Shown here one piece after another: positions 35,331-47,887 of a DNA stretch of 64,000 nucleotides. Each line of letters begins with the position of its first letter. Position 1 is the stretch's first letter. The notes beneath the pieces were generated by a model, which did not search any database, had not been told where the DNA came from, and saw nothing but the letters and a program-made list of their open reading frames with translations. The position numbers were made by a program, and so were the translations under genes. Origin of the DNA: Galbula dea (lineage: Eukaryota > Chordata > Aves > Piciformes > Galbulidae). The stretch lies in NCBI GenBank assembly GCA_013399015.1, contig VWZX01005764.1, positions 120,568-184,567 of the forward strand, read 5' to 3'.

Positions 35331-38064
35331 AGCATTTCTGGCACTGCCTGGCTGGAGCACAGATGTGTTCTTTGAGGCAGGTTCCATGGGACTTTAAATC
35401 AGAAGTGTTCACCACCTTGGCCGTGCCTTGAGGTTTGTGGTTGGTTGAGAAGCCAGCTTGAGGCTCTTGAGGGTGTGCAGTAAAAGGCTGGAGCAAAACC
35501 ATGAGCAGTGTGGCCAGCAAGGGTTATTTTTTTCCTGTTCCTCAAGGTACCTAGGAATTCTTCAGTTGGAGTCTGAGGAGCATTGTTAACTGCCATGCTT
35601 TCTCCTTCTTTATGCCTTTAAACTCTAATCTCCTTGTTTTGGAAGGTGTTTTATACTAAATGTGAAGAATGTGACACAAAGATTAGAGTAAATCCAGTGA
35701 GGGAGTTGCCATGGCTTCACCCCCAGCTACTTAGTCAGGATTTATGTATGGAATGATCAGACAGAACAACCCTCCACTGAGGCTGGCTGGTTAGTAACTA
35801 GTAACAGGTGACTTCTGCTTGACCACCAGTGGAACTGCTAAGAGATTACTGCAGAAAAGAGGGAGAGGAGTCACATTTTTGGAAGGAGATTAGTTTCCTG
35901 GTGTGTTTGCTGAGAGGATGGTACAGTGGGCAAATACCAACAGCATCTCATCCTCTTGGCTTCCAGTAAGAGCTAAGGTGGCACAAGTCTCTTAAAGGGA
36001 AAAAAAACAATGAAAAGAAGCTGATTCATCCCTCAGATGCTGCTAAGGAGAACCCATCTGGATTGTAACTGCAGCTTTTCATCCACTGACAGACATGTTT
36101 CAAGATCAAGCAATGAAATGGGGAAATATCTTGAGGTATCCCATTGGTTCTTACATGGAGCTCCTGAGTTTGGGTTCTATTCCTGTGTCTCATCACCAGC
36201 TGAGAGAATGCCAAGGTTTGAAAGCTAGGGACCACAGGCAGGTAGCCTGATCACCTTTGCAGTGTAGGTGGGGGAAGCTCACAGCCCTGTCAAGCTTCAG
36301 AGAAGCCATTCTGAGAATTGAAATAAGGCAGTGAGCAGAAAGTAGCCTGCAGCAGCCTTCCTAGAAACTCAGGGAGGCTTTGAATCACATCCCTCAGGGC
36401 TCCAATTTGGATCCTAATGACTTGTTTGCATATTTAGAAAGCATGACTTTTTTTTAGAGACTTTCTTATAAATAAAATATTTCTGTGAACAATAACTTGG
36501 ATTCCAAATCTGAATTACCCCAACTGGTACTTTTGCCAAATTCCACCCTCATGAGAAGAGTCTGGTGGAAGAGGAGAGGTGTTCAGACTGGGCTGGAAGA
36601 AGCTCCATCTATGGTCAAGTATCTGTGCCTTGAGCAAGTTGCCTCTGACTGCTCTCCTGCAGTTGACATCATCCCAGCAGGAGAAGCTAGAGGTGACCTG
36701 AACTCCCTGGTAATGTTTTCCCCTTTCCTGTATCTGCCTGGATGAACTCTTGTGTCTCTCTGTCAGCAAAGGAAGCTTGGGAACCTTTAGGGAGGAGGCT
36801 GTGTGCAGCAGGGGAAGGATCCCCACGTCTGGCCTGAGCATCATTCAGTGTTGCTTGAATCCCTTCTGGATCTCTCAGGATCTGAAAAGTGTCAGATCAA
36901 TCCTGTCACTGTGTGTAGCTCTAGTCTGAAATGTTCCTATGTCATCTAGCTAAAATTTCCAGTGTATGTTGGTTAGCTTGCCAGAATTTATGCCCTGTGT
37001 TCTGCAAAGTGACTTTTATATGCCAGTGCTATTCATTTGTGTACTGAGACTTTCAAATGCTGCTCTCCTTGGAAGGGGCTGAGTGCTCCTGAGCAAAATG
37101 AAGTGTGAAGGAGATGAGGTTAACTAAGCAGGTGCTGTCTGGGCTGGGAAATAGTCACTGCCTGCTCAGATGTAGACATTTGGTCCCTGGTTAGTGAGCT
37201 GATGGAAAGGACAGATGCAGAAGGAAGCAGTAATCCTGGAACAAGCCCTGCATTTATTCCTGGGATGTGAAGAGGCAAGGAAGTAGAGATTTGTACATGT
37301 GGAAACTGTGCCTCTCCAAGGAGCCCTTTGTGTGTTTGCAGGTAGAGAAATGAGGAGTGTGTTGTGTTTCTGAGACAGAGCAACAGATGAGGGGAATCTG
37401 ATCTCTGTCAGGATCTCCAGAAGCCTTTCACAAATGTTCATCAGGGCTCCTTGTCCTCTTCACATCATCTGGTGATTCTTCCTGCAGTCATGCTGCATGA
37501 TTTCAGGGCACATGCTTGAGCATCTTGGGCTCCAGGGGCATGCAGACCCTGGGTTTGCTCCTCATGGTGGGAATGTGGAAAGGGAGAGGAGCTGTGGTCA
37601 CTGAGCAGGAGCTATTGAGTTTTACCTCAGGTTTCACACACTTAGTGGTTTGGCTGTCTCAGGGCTGTGGCTGACAGAACTAATGCTTGGATATTTAAAC
37701 TGGATTCTCCAGACTAAATGCTGATTTCTCTCAGTGCATGTGCCAGGGGATTCCCATTCAAGGCTGTGTCTTTATTACTTCAGCACAGCTTACTGCCCCA
37801 TTTCTCTTGACAGATACAGGGTAGCATTTTCATCATGAAAAGCCCAAATATATGCTTCTGCCTCCATAGTTTTCTGTCTGCATTGCACTGGTTCCATCTG
37901 CACTTGGTTAGTTGAACTTCAGGCCACTTTCTGCAGAGAAATGTGGAAGCTGAACAGCAGGCTGGGAGCATCTCAGGGATGCCTGGTTACTGCTCTTAGG
38001 CTTGCAAACATTGTTATGACTGTGCACCTTAAAAATAGAAAGAAAAATAAACAAACCCAACAGC

Positions 38065-38400
38065 TTTATTAGATGTTTCTTCACATTGTTTTGCCTAAAT
38101 TTACCTTGAAAGGTGGCTTGAAGTCACTCCTGGCAATAGAATTTACCTTGACAAAGCATTTGTGTGCCTTGCCAGGTTTTATAAAGGCAGCTTTGTCATT
38201 AATGCCAGGGCTGATCCAATATGCAATCTTTCAAAGCAACACGGGAGTTGAATATTAGGTGCAAACTTACTTACTAAATTTAGCTGAAATTCCTCTAATA
38301 CACCTTACTGCCACTAATGAACTCAGCCATCCATCAGCTTAACTCTTCAGCCAAGGATTTGCTTGCAAATACTCAGGAATTAGTCAATATGTGTCAGAAA
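38065..38400. promoter_or_regulatory. Candidate noncoding regulatory element
   Basis: Non-repetitive, AT-rich, with an internal short repeat (atttaccttgaa at 38099-38110 and atttaccttgac at 38141-38152). It also has a tttgtcattaatgcc core and gccactaatgaactcagcc. The similar atttacctt words in direct orientation about 42 bp apart are visible in the sequence. Function is inferred only from texture. Confidence 0.2.
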
Positions 38401-39136
38401 GTGCTTTTTCTCCTGCCAGGTTTGGTGACTTCATCAGGCAGTGTCCAGAACCCTGGCCATTAATTGCAAAGGCAGATGCTAAGGAGTTAAAAGCCCCTTT
38501 TGTGAGGAGAGGCTTCAGAATCCAGCCAGGCTTTTTCAATCCTCTCTGCTTGCTCAGGTGAAAAATGTTCTGTAAAATTCCTGAGCTCTTTTCAGACCAA
38601 AATCTCAACTTGTATGAGGGGAAACAAACAATTGGAGGCCAAACACCTAGCTTGAGAAGGGCAGGTTTTTGAAGTGTGCCAAGATATCATTAACAGTTTT
38701 ATCTGCAAAGCAGAAAATCAGAAATCATTATGCAAAGGTGTCCTGGCTGAGAGAAAACCAGGAGCTGAAATGTCTTTTTCCATGCTAGTGTTCTGCTTCA
38801 GAAAGCCTCTGTAGAGCCCTGTGGTGCTCTAAGGGCATGAACCTCTTAGAGGAAATTGCAGTTCTCTCCTCATTTGGAGAACCTAGTCCTGCTACCTGAG
38901 GCATGTGGGGATGATGTTGGCTGGGGATGGGACTATTGATTTGTTTCTCTGGGATGTCTGCACTATTTTCCTTGTCTCTCAGGTACTCCACACTGGTGGG
39001 AACTGCAAAGAACAAAAGGAATAGTTTATGGAAATATTTCTTTGTACTGAACTGGAAGAATCCTTGAGTTTCTCTGGGTGTAGCTGTCTCTGTGTCAAGC
39101 TGAAGTGATCTGCTTTGTGCTCTGCTGGGGTTTTTG

Positions 39137-39420
39137 TCCATGTAGGGAATGGATGCAAACTAGAGGAGGGGAGACTTAGATTGGATATGAGGAGGAAGTT
39201 CTTCCCTTTTAGGGTGGGGAGACACTGGAACAGGTTGCCCAGAGAGGCTGTGGAAGCTCCAGCCCTGGAAGCTTTGAAGGCCAGGCTGGATGGGGCTGTG
39301 GGCACCCTGATCCAGTGGGAGGTGTCCCTGGCAGGCAGGGGGGTTGGAGCTAGATGATCTTCAAGGTCCCTTCCAACCCTGACAGTTCTAGGATTCTCTG
39401 ATTCTTGTTGCTTTCCATGT
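39137..39420 (+). mobile_element. CR1 LINE 3' fragment with tail
   Basis: Forward CR1 from about 39144 to 39407. It begins in the region encoding the C-terminal end of the reverse-transcriptase protein. The forward frame through 39357 shows LRLDMRRKFFPF and HWNRLPREAVEAPALEALK, the usual end of that protein. It continues with gaggtgtccctggcaggcaggggggttggagctagatgatcttcaaggtcccttccaaccc and ends in a two-unit attctctg/attcttg tail. The 7-mer tccatgt occurs immediately before the element (39137-39143) and 7 bp after the tail (39414-39420), a weak candidate target-site duplication. The long antisense frame over this block is a shadow of the element. Confidence 0.93.
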
Positions 39421-40459
39421 GTTAAGGAAGGAAACCTTAAGAGGGTTTTCATGCTCTGGCAGAAACAGACTTTTTCACCTTTCCTCAGTGTCAAGCTTTC
39501 TGGATATTAAAACCTGGGAGTTTGGGTTTTTATGCACATTTTTAATAGGAATTGCCTCTCTTCAGCCATGGCAGGAAAATGCAGTGATGTTTTACAGTTA
39601 TCCATGGCTCTGTGATGACAATTAAGGATCTGCTTTAAAAACATAGGGAAAACAAAAAAAAAGTTTTAAAAGATTTTGAAATGTTGAACTAACAGTTGAA
39701 AATTCCCTGCTCTTGCCATCACAGAAGAGAAGGAAGAAAGAGTCATGCACTTAATTAGGTTTCTGAAAGAAGGCAAGGATCTGAGTGTGGTTCCTGTCTC
39801 CTTAATCTCCTTAAAGGGCTTAATGGAAGAGCCTGACACTTTTGAGGCAGCATCATTTGGAAGGGTAGGAATGAAGAATAATACAGGAGAGCCCCTCAAA
39901 GATCTCCATGGGAGACCAGAGGGTTCCTCTGTGCCAAAGAAGCAGGCCCAGCTCATATTTTCCTTGCCATTGCCAAGCAAACTCTAAAGGAACAGAGTCT
40001 AAAGTATAGCCAAAGGAAGGATACAGCAGAGGAGACCTGGGCAGCACCACAAGTCCCTGCCAGAGCCCTTGAACCTTCCAGGCCACACAGAAGCAAATGC
40101 AGCTTCTCTCAAACTTCTGAGGTTTGAGGTCCATCTCCATCACCTCCTACAAGCTGTAAAGTCCTGGGTTTTTCCACCCCCAGTGTAATGATGTAGTTCT
40201 TGAGTACCAGTGGTCCAGGATTTACTGCTTCCACCAAACCTCTGTATTTCTTTTCACTTTGTAGCTCCCCATGTCTGTGTTGCCTCATTGTTGTGGTTGG
40301 ATAGATCTAACAAAGTGCTAGCAAGCACAAGACTTTTAAAGCTTGGCATTTAAAGGTTCATGGAGGAGCTGCAGGTTTTCTGATGGTTACTAAATCTAGG
40401 CTTGACCTGTGCAGGAAGCTTGCAGGGACTGGAGGGGTTTCAGATACACTGAATATGTT

Positions 40460-40895
40460 TTGTGCTGACTACACAAGAAGGGCAGTGAAGCTGGGGAAGG
40501 GTCTGGAGCACAAGTGTTGTGAGGAGCAGCTGAGGGAACTGGGCTTGGTTAGCCTGGAGGAGAGGAGGCTCAGGGGAGACCTTCTCACTCACTGCAAGCA
40601 CCTGGAAAGGAGGTTGGAGCCAGGCAGGGCTTGGTTTCTTCTCCCAGGTAACAAGCAACAGGATGAGACTAAATGGCCCCAGGAGAGGCTCAGACTGGAT
40701 ATGAGGAAGAATTTCTTCCCTGAGAGGGTTCTCAGGCTGCCCAGGGGGGTGGTGGAGTCACCATCCCTGCAAAGGTTCAAAAACCAGGTAGCTGTGGTGC
40801 TTGGGGCCATGGTTCAGTGGTGAGCATGGCAGTGTTGGGTGAGTGGTTGGACTGGATGATCTCAGAGGCTTCTCCAACCACCATGATTTTATGTC
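40460..40895 (+). mobile_element. CR1 LINE 3' fragment with in-frame ORF2 remnant
   Basis: Forward CR1. The coding strand is open from before the element through about 40820 and encodes the C-terminal part of the CR1 reverse-transcriptase ORF (visible blocks LGKGLEHK, ELGLVSLEERRLRGDLL, RLDMRKNFFPERV, GVVESPSLQRFK). The usual ORF-ending gtttag reads gttcag, so the frame runs two codons further to TGA. A piece of the family sequence is missing near 40478 (cacaagaagg joins directly to gcagtgaag). A 12-bp in-frame gap near 40735 lies between caggc repeats when compared with the copy at 57824-58112. The 3' end is gttggactggatgatctcagaggcttctccaacca with a single diverged tail unit. No reverse-transcriptase catalytic region is present, so it cannot be active. 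Confidence 0.93.
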
Positions 40896-43800
40896 TGTAT
40901 GGAGAGAGAGGCAACTGCCACAGGTATTTGCAGCTGATGAGTTACAGCAACACTCATGCTGCTGAAGAATGTGTCCTAACCTCTTTCAGCACCTGCTGCC
41001 CCCTTAAGGAAAGCATCTGCTCTTCTAGCTGTAGTTAAACGAACAAAGCACAACTCCTCTTATTTCCTGCTGTAATAGAGTAAGGCAACGTCCTAGAGGT
41101 GTATTGCAGTTGTTTGCCCTCTTGTGTTGCTAATTATCTGCAGTAAACCACCTAACTTTTCTGCTCTGTTAGTGATTTTTCTGAGTTCTTCAACAATATG
41201 CAGTGTTTGTTCTCCAGGAAGATGTTTCTGGCAGCCTAAAAAGGGAAGAAAAGGGCAAAGGAAATTTATTTTTAAAGGTGCTATTCTGCATTAATTAGCA
41301 TTTATGCACCTAACTAAGGAAAACAGGAGATAAAGGCACTTAAGAAGGAGGAACTGAAGGTAACTTTCTGAGCCTTGGAGCTTAGGAAAGGGGCTACTGC
41401 AGCTTAGCTCCCAGATACTTTTAGCTCCTTTCAGAAAGCAGTGTTGGTTCTTGTTCCATTACCCCTATGTTGAATGGATAGCTTCCCAGCTTTCATGGGC
41501 AGAGATTTCCTTGTAGTTTCTGTCCCTCACCATCCTCTTCTCTCTGTTCTGTATCACTGTACTGAAAGCTGTGCCATTGTTTGTCTAGTTTGGGGGGAGA
41601 GGTTTAATCTTGACTTGCTCTTCTCTGGACAAAGCTTTTTCTCACCCCATTTCTCCCCTTTTTTCTTTCTTTCCAGAGCTTGATTTGCTTTTGCTGCTTT
41701 TCCACTATCTGTTCAAGATCTAGTGTGACTTGAGTCCTGCTAATACTCACCTAAGCCTCACACTTTACTTATCAGTCCCTTCTCCTCTTTTTGTAGGCTT
41801 ACTACTTACTTTTCATACCCTTAAATCTGCTCAGGTTTCCACCCCAGTCCTGCAGATTTTCTGCCTTGTGTGAGAGGCATCTCGAGGGAGCCGAGTTCCC
41901 TCAGGTGTCAGCCCTTGTGCTTGGCGACCCAGGTGACTTCACTGCTCTGCTTTGGTCACTTCTTAGACACTCATTTCTCTTACACAGTTGAGCCTTTACT
42001 GTGCTTTTGCTGCTTTTTCTGTTGAATTTAGACTAAATTAGGTGCCTAAGTGTATGTTGGTATTAAATGCTGCATTTTCCTCTCTACATGGAAACTGTTT
42101 ATAACCTTAAATAGAAAGGGAGAATGGCAGAGCCCAGAGAGGCTACTTAGGCTATATTTAGCTTAAAATGACAGTACTTCTAGCCTAGAAAAACTAATCT
42201 TCCTAAGTTATAATCAGCTGAGATGTTCCAAAGCACCTTGGGATAGTCTCTGGATGGCCTCCAGTAGAAGCTTCTCTCTGTGGTCCTTCTGGGCTCTTCA
42301 CAAGAGGGACTTCTTAGGGAGAGGAGCTGAGTGAGTAGCAGAACTTCTAGTTTTGAACAGCATGATTGAGTGTTGTTCATCAGCCAACAAAGCAGTGGTG
42401 AGTCCAGTCCTGAGGGCTCTGGGAAATGCAGAAGAAGAATTTGCAGGCTTGGAGTGAAGATTGTGTGGAGCAGAGCCAGGTTTCCTCTCTGGGTGGCAAA
42501 GGGTTTCTTCAGGTGCTTCTCACTGGAGTGTGGCTGGGAAGGGAATTTCTGAACAGGGCAAGTGTGTGTGCTGCCCTTTGAAACAGAAAATGGGGATTGT
42601 GTTGCCAGTGACACCATCAGCTTCCACTCTCAGAAGGGGAAAATCTCCTCTCAGAGAGGCTGTGGTATTTGGTTGCCTGGTTTTCTTCCTCTGGCAGCTC
42701 CAGGGCTCCTGCATGAGGGAGCATGCCAGCAGGTGTAAACTATTTTGCCAACACCTCTCATCCTTCCCAGAAGTTTTTGCTAGTGATGCTAACAGAGCAG
42801 AGCACAGGTAGGGAGCTCATTTGCAGCTCTGATTGCTGTTACTTCACATCTAGGTGTGCTCAGCCTGGGGAAAGTGCCTCTTGCTGCTGTGGCAGTGCCA
42901 GCTGGGTTGGAGCTGGAGAAAACAGGGCAGTGCTTTCAAGTTCTTCACACATGATTCAGGCCTTTAAGTGCTCCCTGAAGCCTCTGCCAGCCTGAGATGA
43001 TTAGAGGATCAAGTGGGCATTTCCAAGTCAGAAGTCTGCTGCTGTTGCCTTGCCCTAGGAGATGGGTGATGATAGATTCAGTTTCACCAGCTCTTTGCAG
43101 AAAGTGTTGTATGGCTTCTGTGGGTGTTGGTCTGTGTTCTTGGGTATCTCAGGTTTATTCTAGGGTGGTAGAGGATATGTTCCCTGGCCTGGGTCATGTG
43201 GGTTTATATAAAGAATATGTTGTGAGCAGTCTCCTGGGTGAAGTGGCAATGCCAGTGTTGTCTGCAGTAACTGAGGCAGTTCCTCTTGTCCTATCCCTGT
43301 TGGTGTTCGTTCACTTTTCATTGCTCAACAGTAATTCTAGCTTTGACACAGCCATGGTTCCTGTTGGCCCACCCCAAGCCAAAAACCTCCCAGCCTGAGG
43401 CAGACACCTGGCAAAGGCAATTGCTGGCAACCCAGTTGGTTTTGCCAAGCTGTAGGTAATGGAAAGCAAGGTCTCACAATGAGCCCTGTCAGGTGACTTG
43501 AACTGCTGCTGTTTCTGCCAGTTCCAGCTGTATTATCCAGGCTTCTTTGCATGCTGTTCTGACCTTGCTCCTGTTTTAATGAATCTGGATTTTCCCCTTT
43601 CCTACTGGCAAGATCTTTGATTTCAGTGCCACAGAGTGAAAGGTACCTTGAGAAGCATTCAGCTGACCCTGACAAACATCCTCTCCAAAACCAAACAATA
43701 AACAAACCCAAACCCAAATGCAGTGGCTAAAAATCACCATGTAAACAGAACCAGTTGGTACCATACTGCTTAGATGTGGGAAGCATATGGACATCATTAG

Positions 43801-43979
43801 AAAAGCAGAGACTGTTGCCAAAATGTGTGGAGAAAATCCTCACTCTGGTTCTCCAAAGAGAACAAATGCTTCCCTGGGCCTTTGCAGGAAAAGACTTAGA
43901 GCTAGGTGTGGAGCAAATGTTTCCAGAGCTCAGCTGGGCTTCAAGTGCCCCATTTAATGTTTTTCCACTGTTATCATGT
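40896..43979. other. Unique DNA, no gene recognised
   Basis: Includes an A/C-rich patch at about 43676-43720 and a 133-codon + strand frame (42997-43398) with a hydrophobic stretch but no start context, splice borders or known motif. Nothing supportable as a gene. Confidence 0.5.
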
Positions 43980-44100
43980 CATAGAATGTCCTGAGTTGGA
44001 CCCATGAGGATCATCCAGCCCAACTCTTGCCTATGCACAGGACAACCCCCAAAATCACACCACGTGTCTGAGAGCGTTGTCCAGATGCTTCTTGTCCAGA
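43980..44100 (-). mobile_element. CR1 LINE 3' fragment
   Basis: The + strand reads catagaatgtcctgagttggacccatgaggatcatccagcccaactcttgcc, gcacaggacaacccccaaaatcacaccacgtgtctgagagcgttgtccagatgcttcttg. This is the complement of a well-defined avian CR1 subfamily whose 3' end reads toward acaatgctctcaggcacatggtgtgattcttggggttgtcctgtgca. The tail is reduced to one unit. About 120 bp survive. It is the same subfamily as the + strand copy at 55345-55551. Confidence 0.9.
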
Positions 44101-45839
44101 GCATTTCATGTTCTTTCAAAACTGAGTTGCATTTCTATGGGTAATAAGAATATTTTGAAGCCTTTTTTTCCATATTCTTAGAGTTTGGAGTGTTTTCCTC
44201 CCCTTGCTTGTGTTAGAAGACCTGACATTTAGAGACATGGTGGAGAAAGCAACTGACTGGTTCAGGGCCCTTACTTCTCTTCCTGCTTACAAACTATTTC
44301 CCTTTTCTTAGGCTTTGGTTTCCCTTCCTGGGGAGTCATGGGCTGGACATTGTCTTATTCCCTGCTTTAAGAACTGCTAACAAGAGGCAATACACAAGAG
44401 TGAGTTTGCTGCATCTCCTCAGGTATTTCCCCCTGATATATATCAGATAGAAGGCAGGGATCCACTTGTGCTTTGAAAGAATTAGGTTTATATTGGCCAT
44501 ATACCCTTCAGTGTTGAAATTTATATATTTGGAGATCACTTCAACACTTCCAGATCAAGATAAAGAGGTTTTCCTGAGCCTATATTGTCTGCTTGGGTTA
44601 TTTAGCAGTCACTTAATCAGAGAATGCAGATAGAAGCCAAGAAAGTGAGATAGGAAGCACATGCACTCTTCAGATGATCTCATCTCTTGTACCAAGCACT
44701 AGTGCTGGTGCCCTGTGAAGCTGGCAGGTTTGGCAGACTCTCCTGCTGAGCCTTTGTGGCACAGTGTGGATTTGCTGGCCCAGGAAGCAACAGTGCCATC
44801 CTAATGACAGGGTTAATCTCGAGGTGTATCTGCACAAGCCACATTCTTGGTGACCATTCTCATGGGAATCTGGCCATGGCAGGGCTCCAGGGTACTGCTC
44901 TGCTGAGATGTTTGCCATCACAAGCCCAAGAGGAAGGTTTAAGGCAGCTGACTCCTCAGCCAGAACAGAAGGGGGGAGGTGGCACCTAGATCTAAACTTA
45001 AGCAAAGCTCAGTGGTGCTAGGGGCTCAGACAATGCTTAGGAGCAGCAGTGTCCAAAGGGAAGGGAGGCTTTCATTTTAGTACAGAGGGTGAAAGAATTT
45101 GGATCTGTTAGCAGGTGGAAGATCAATGTTGTTATGGTGTCTGAGCTAATCTTTTGCATTAGAAAGGGTCCTGAGCACAGAGTGAGTTTTTCCAGTGCTG
45201 GTAGGAAGCCTGGCCTTTGTGTCCCTCCAACTTCTGGCTGGGTTTGAACAGATGGTCTTTGTAGTCTCAAGATGTTCTTTACTCTGAGATACAGCTACAT
45301 GCAGAGACTATATGCAGCCTGTGCTCCTCTTTCTAGGAATTAAGGTTTTGAGGTGCTGCTGTTTGTCTGCCTTTGGTGTCCAGCCCTTTATTTTTGAGAT
45401 GTGTTTCATTATGTGAATATTCCCAACAATAGAGAGGAGGCAGATGCTGGAAGAAGCTTCAGTGTATCTGTAGGAGTGGGGAGGAATAAAAGAAATGGCT
45501 ACACTTGCAGCTGTCTGTTGAGATCATTACTTAGGGGATAAAAAGCATTTTTTCCCCCAAGGAGGTTGAAATAATATTGCTTTCCAAAGGTGGGTGGTCT
45601 GCTTGCTTCCCCAGTTGCTTTGGATCAGGTTCCTGAGCCATGCAAAGGGTTGCTTGGGCCAGAGGCTGAAGGCTCTTTGTTTTTCAGAGGACATCTCTCA
45701 CAGGGTCTGCCATCAGCCAAGGAGGTCACTGAGTGGGACTGCATTTCTGTTAGAGCCCTTGATTCCTGGGCCCCTGTCTGCTGCTTGCATGAGCGATCCC
45801 TGTGGATAGTGATAGCTGTGCTTTGGGGAGTCTGGAGCT
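44101..45839. other. Unique DNA, no gene recognised
   Basis: Only short frames. Nothing repetitive or RNA-like seen. Confidence 0.5.
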
Positions 45840-46198
45840 AAAGCTCGGCTGGCTTGTTCAGCCTGGGGAAGAGGAGCCTGAAAGGAGACCTTAGCAATGG
45901 ATAGAAGGATCTGAAGGGAGGGTGGCATAAGGATGGAGCCAGGCTCCTCTCAATGAGGCAAGGAGCACAGCAAGTTCCACCTAAAGATGAGGAAGAACTT
46001 CCTTGCTGTGAGGGTGACTGAGCTCTGGCCCAGGCTGCCCAGAGAGGCTGTGGAGTCTCCTTCCCTGGAGAGATTCCAAACCTGTCTGGTCACAACCCTG
46101 AGTAAGGTGTTATGGGGACCCTGCTGGAGCAGGGAGGTTGGATTTAGATGATCTCTGCTGGTCCCTTCCAGCCTTAGCCATGCTGTGATTCTGTGACG
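45840..46198 (+). mobile_element. CR1 LINE 3' fragment
   Basis: Forward CR1 of about 350 bp. It contains gctggcttgttcagcctggggaagaggagcctgaaaggagacctta, a diverged middle, aagatgaggaagaacttccttgctgtgagggtgactgagc, ggcccaggctgcccagagaggctgtggagtctccttccctggagag, then ctggtcacaaccctgagtaa, tgctggagcagggaggttggatttagatgatctctgctggtcccttccagcc and a gattctgtgac tail. The reverse-transcriptase reading frame is broken by stops and shifts. Left truncation falls near 45840. Confidence 0.92.
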
Positions 46199-47395
46199 TA
46201 AGAAACGACTCTAACCCCCTCACAGACGGGGAGCTCTTTGGAGCCACTGCCAAGCTCTGTCACCTGGTAGTATACATTTATATCTTCAGCAGGAAAAAGG
46301 ACTTTTAAAAAAAGTGCAGGGAAGGTTGTTTTGTTTGGGTCCTGTTTGCTGTGGATTCCTCTGTTTCATGAAATCAAAGTAGAAACTCTATGAATGAGCT
46401 GGGCTTAGAAAGCTATTTATTGCCTTCAGCAAGCTTATAAGCTCCTCTGAGCAGTATGGTGACAAGCAGTGGCAACTAGAAATCCCCAGCCATGAATCAT
46501 CTGAAGGTTTGCTCTCTGTTGCAGGCAGCATCTGCTGTAAGGTTGTCAAAATCTGGGCTAGAGGAGCAGGGTGGAATACCTGGAAAAAGAGTGTCCCAGG
46601 GGATTCATCAGCAATCTGCTTGCATGTCACTCTGTGGGACGTGTGTGCCTGTGCCAGTAACCAGTTTAACTTAGAGAGAGAAGAAAGAACATCTCCCAGC
46701 CCTAGGCTGCAGGAAACATTTGGCAGGCAGAGTGTAACATCAAATGCCTTAAGTGAAAACAGATTTTGGTGATGCTGGCAGCATGTCCTCAGGTGTGAGA
46801 GTAATTGAGAATGGCTGCATGGGGTGTGCAGGGAGGTCTCACACAGCTCTTCCCTTTGCAACCTTTGAGTGCAAGCTCTTTGTTGCTGGAGTAGCCTGTA
46901 CTCGTGTGAATAATGCCTTTTGTTGCAGCAGGTTTTATCCTGCCACTTGGACCAGCCCCTTCACTTGACATATTTTCCCTGAGCTCGGCTCAGGAGATCA
47001 TGTAGCTCAGAAGTGCTACGAGAACTTCACCCTCACCCCTGTTGCCCTCGAGTGCTGCAGCAGCAGGGACCTCGCAGGACATCCCAGCTCTTCTGCTGAG
47101 TGCTGGGTGGAGGAGGAGACTTTATGGCCCTTGTCCTCCCTTCCTGGGGAGCAAGCTGGCAGAAACAGGGAGAACCAGGAGGCATGGTCCTGTCCATGTT
47201 GCCTTGGAAAACAAGAAAGGGGCACAAAGAAGCACCTCTGGGAGCATGGTGAGCGTGTGGGCTGCTGCTGACCGTGGGGAGGAGGAGACTCAGAGGAAGG
47301 GAAAGCTGTTCCACAAGCACCAGCTGCAATCCTTCGTGCTGCTTACTAGAGGGGCACAGAAACGCTTGCAGATGCTGAAATATACTGATAGTTAA

Positions 47396-47887
47396 TTAGA
47401 GAAGAGAGGAAGTTTTCTGCAGTTTCATGGTCTTTGAGCTAATCTTCCCTTGTCTGTTGAAGAAAGAGATTGTCTCTTTACAGGACAAAGGAGAGTAAAG
47501 TTTTCTGAAGACATCTTTTGTCAACAAGAGTTTTGGGCTTTTATTTGTGGGAAAAGTGTTTCTAGATGTTTTGCCTGAAAGATTGAAACTGGTTCTGCAG
47601 CTAACAGTTATTTCTGCAGCCTCTTCTTTAGCAGCCACTGGATTGAGGGTTTTTTGTATGCTAGACATCTCTAACAGTGTTTTAGTCTCCAGTGGTGTTT
47701 TTCTTGGGAATTCTTCCTTTTGAATAATAAAACAAAATGGAACGTTCATTGTTGTCTTCACACTGCAGGTAGCAGTGCCTTGATTGGAGGTGTTTGGTGT
47801 CACCTTCAAAAGAGAGCTGTTGCATAAAGCTGATTCCTGAGTGATACAGGGTGTACCCACTGAGTTGCAGAGACAAATGACCTCCAC
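47396..47887 (-). other. 163-codon open stretch, Ser/Thr/Lys-rich, unidentified
   Basis: On the minus strand the frame is open from just after TAA at 47888-47890 to TAA at 47396-47398. The translation is Ser-, Thr- and Lys-rich with many KTxx and SxKT pieces (for example FNLSGKTSRNTF and KSPKLLLTKDVFRKLY). This resembles disordered regions of nuclear or cytoskeletal proteins. A possible acceptor (tttgtctctgcaactcag) lies just inside the 5' edge. Unlike most long frames here it lies in AT-rather than GC-rich sequence. A run of this length is expected about once by chance in 64 kb, so support is weak. Confidence 0.15.

Larger units (their letters stand above)
29317..39136. other. Unique DNA, no gene recognised
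   Basis: Element-like blocks at 30.6, 35.2 and 38.1 kb. Short frames on both strands without motifs. No CR1 in nearly 10 kb, in contrast with the following 19 kb. Confidence 0.5.

Noticed and set aside
38979..39494. 171-codon minus-strand open frame
   Set aside because: It is the antisense of the + strand CR1 at 39144-39407 plus flanks; no protein similarity.
42997..43398. 133-codon + strand frame with hydrophobic stretch
   Set aside because: No known motif, no exon borders, length within chance expectation.
46388..46861. 157-codon minus-strand frame
   Set aside because: Leu/Ser/Cys-rich without motif; near chance length; kept only as context for the neighbouring frame.
46980..47320. Possible CpG island or promoter
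   Set aside because: Only a handful of CpGs and no core promoter elements; too weak.
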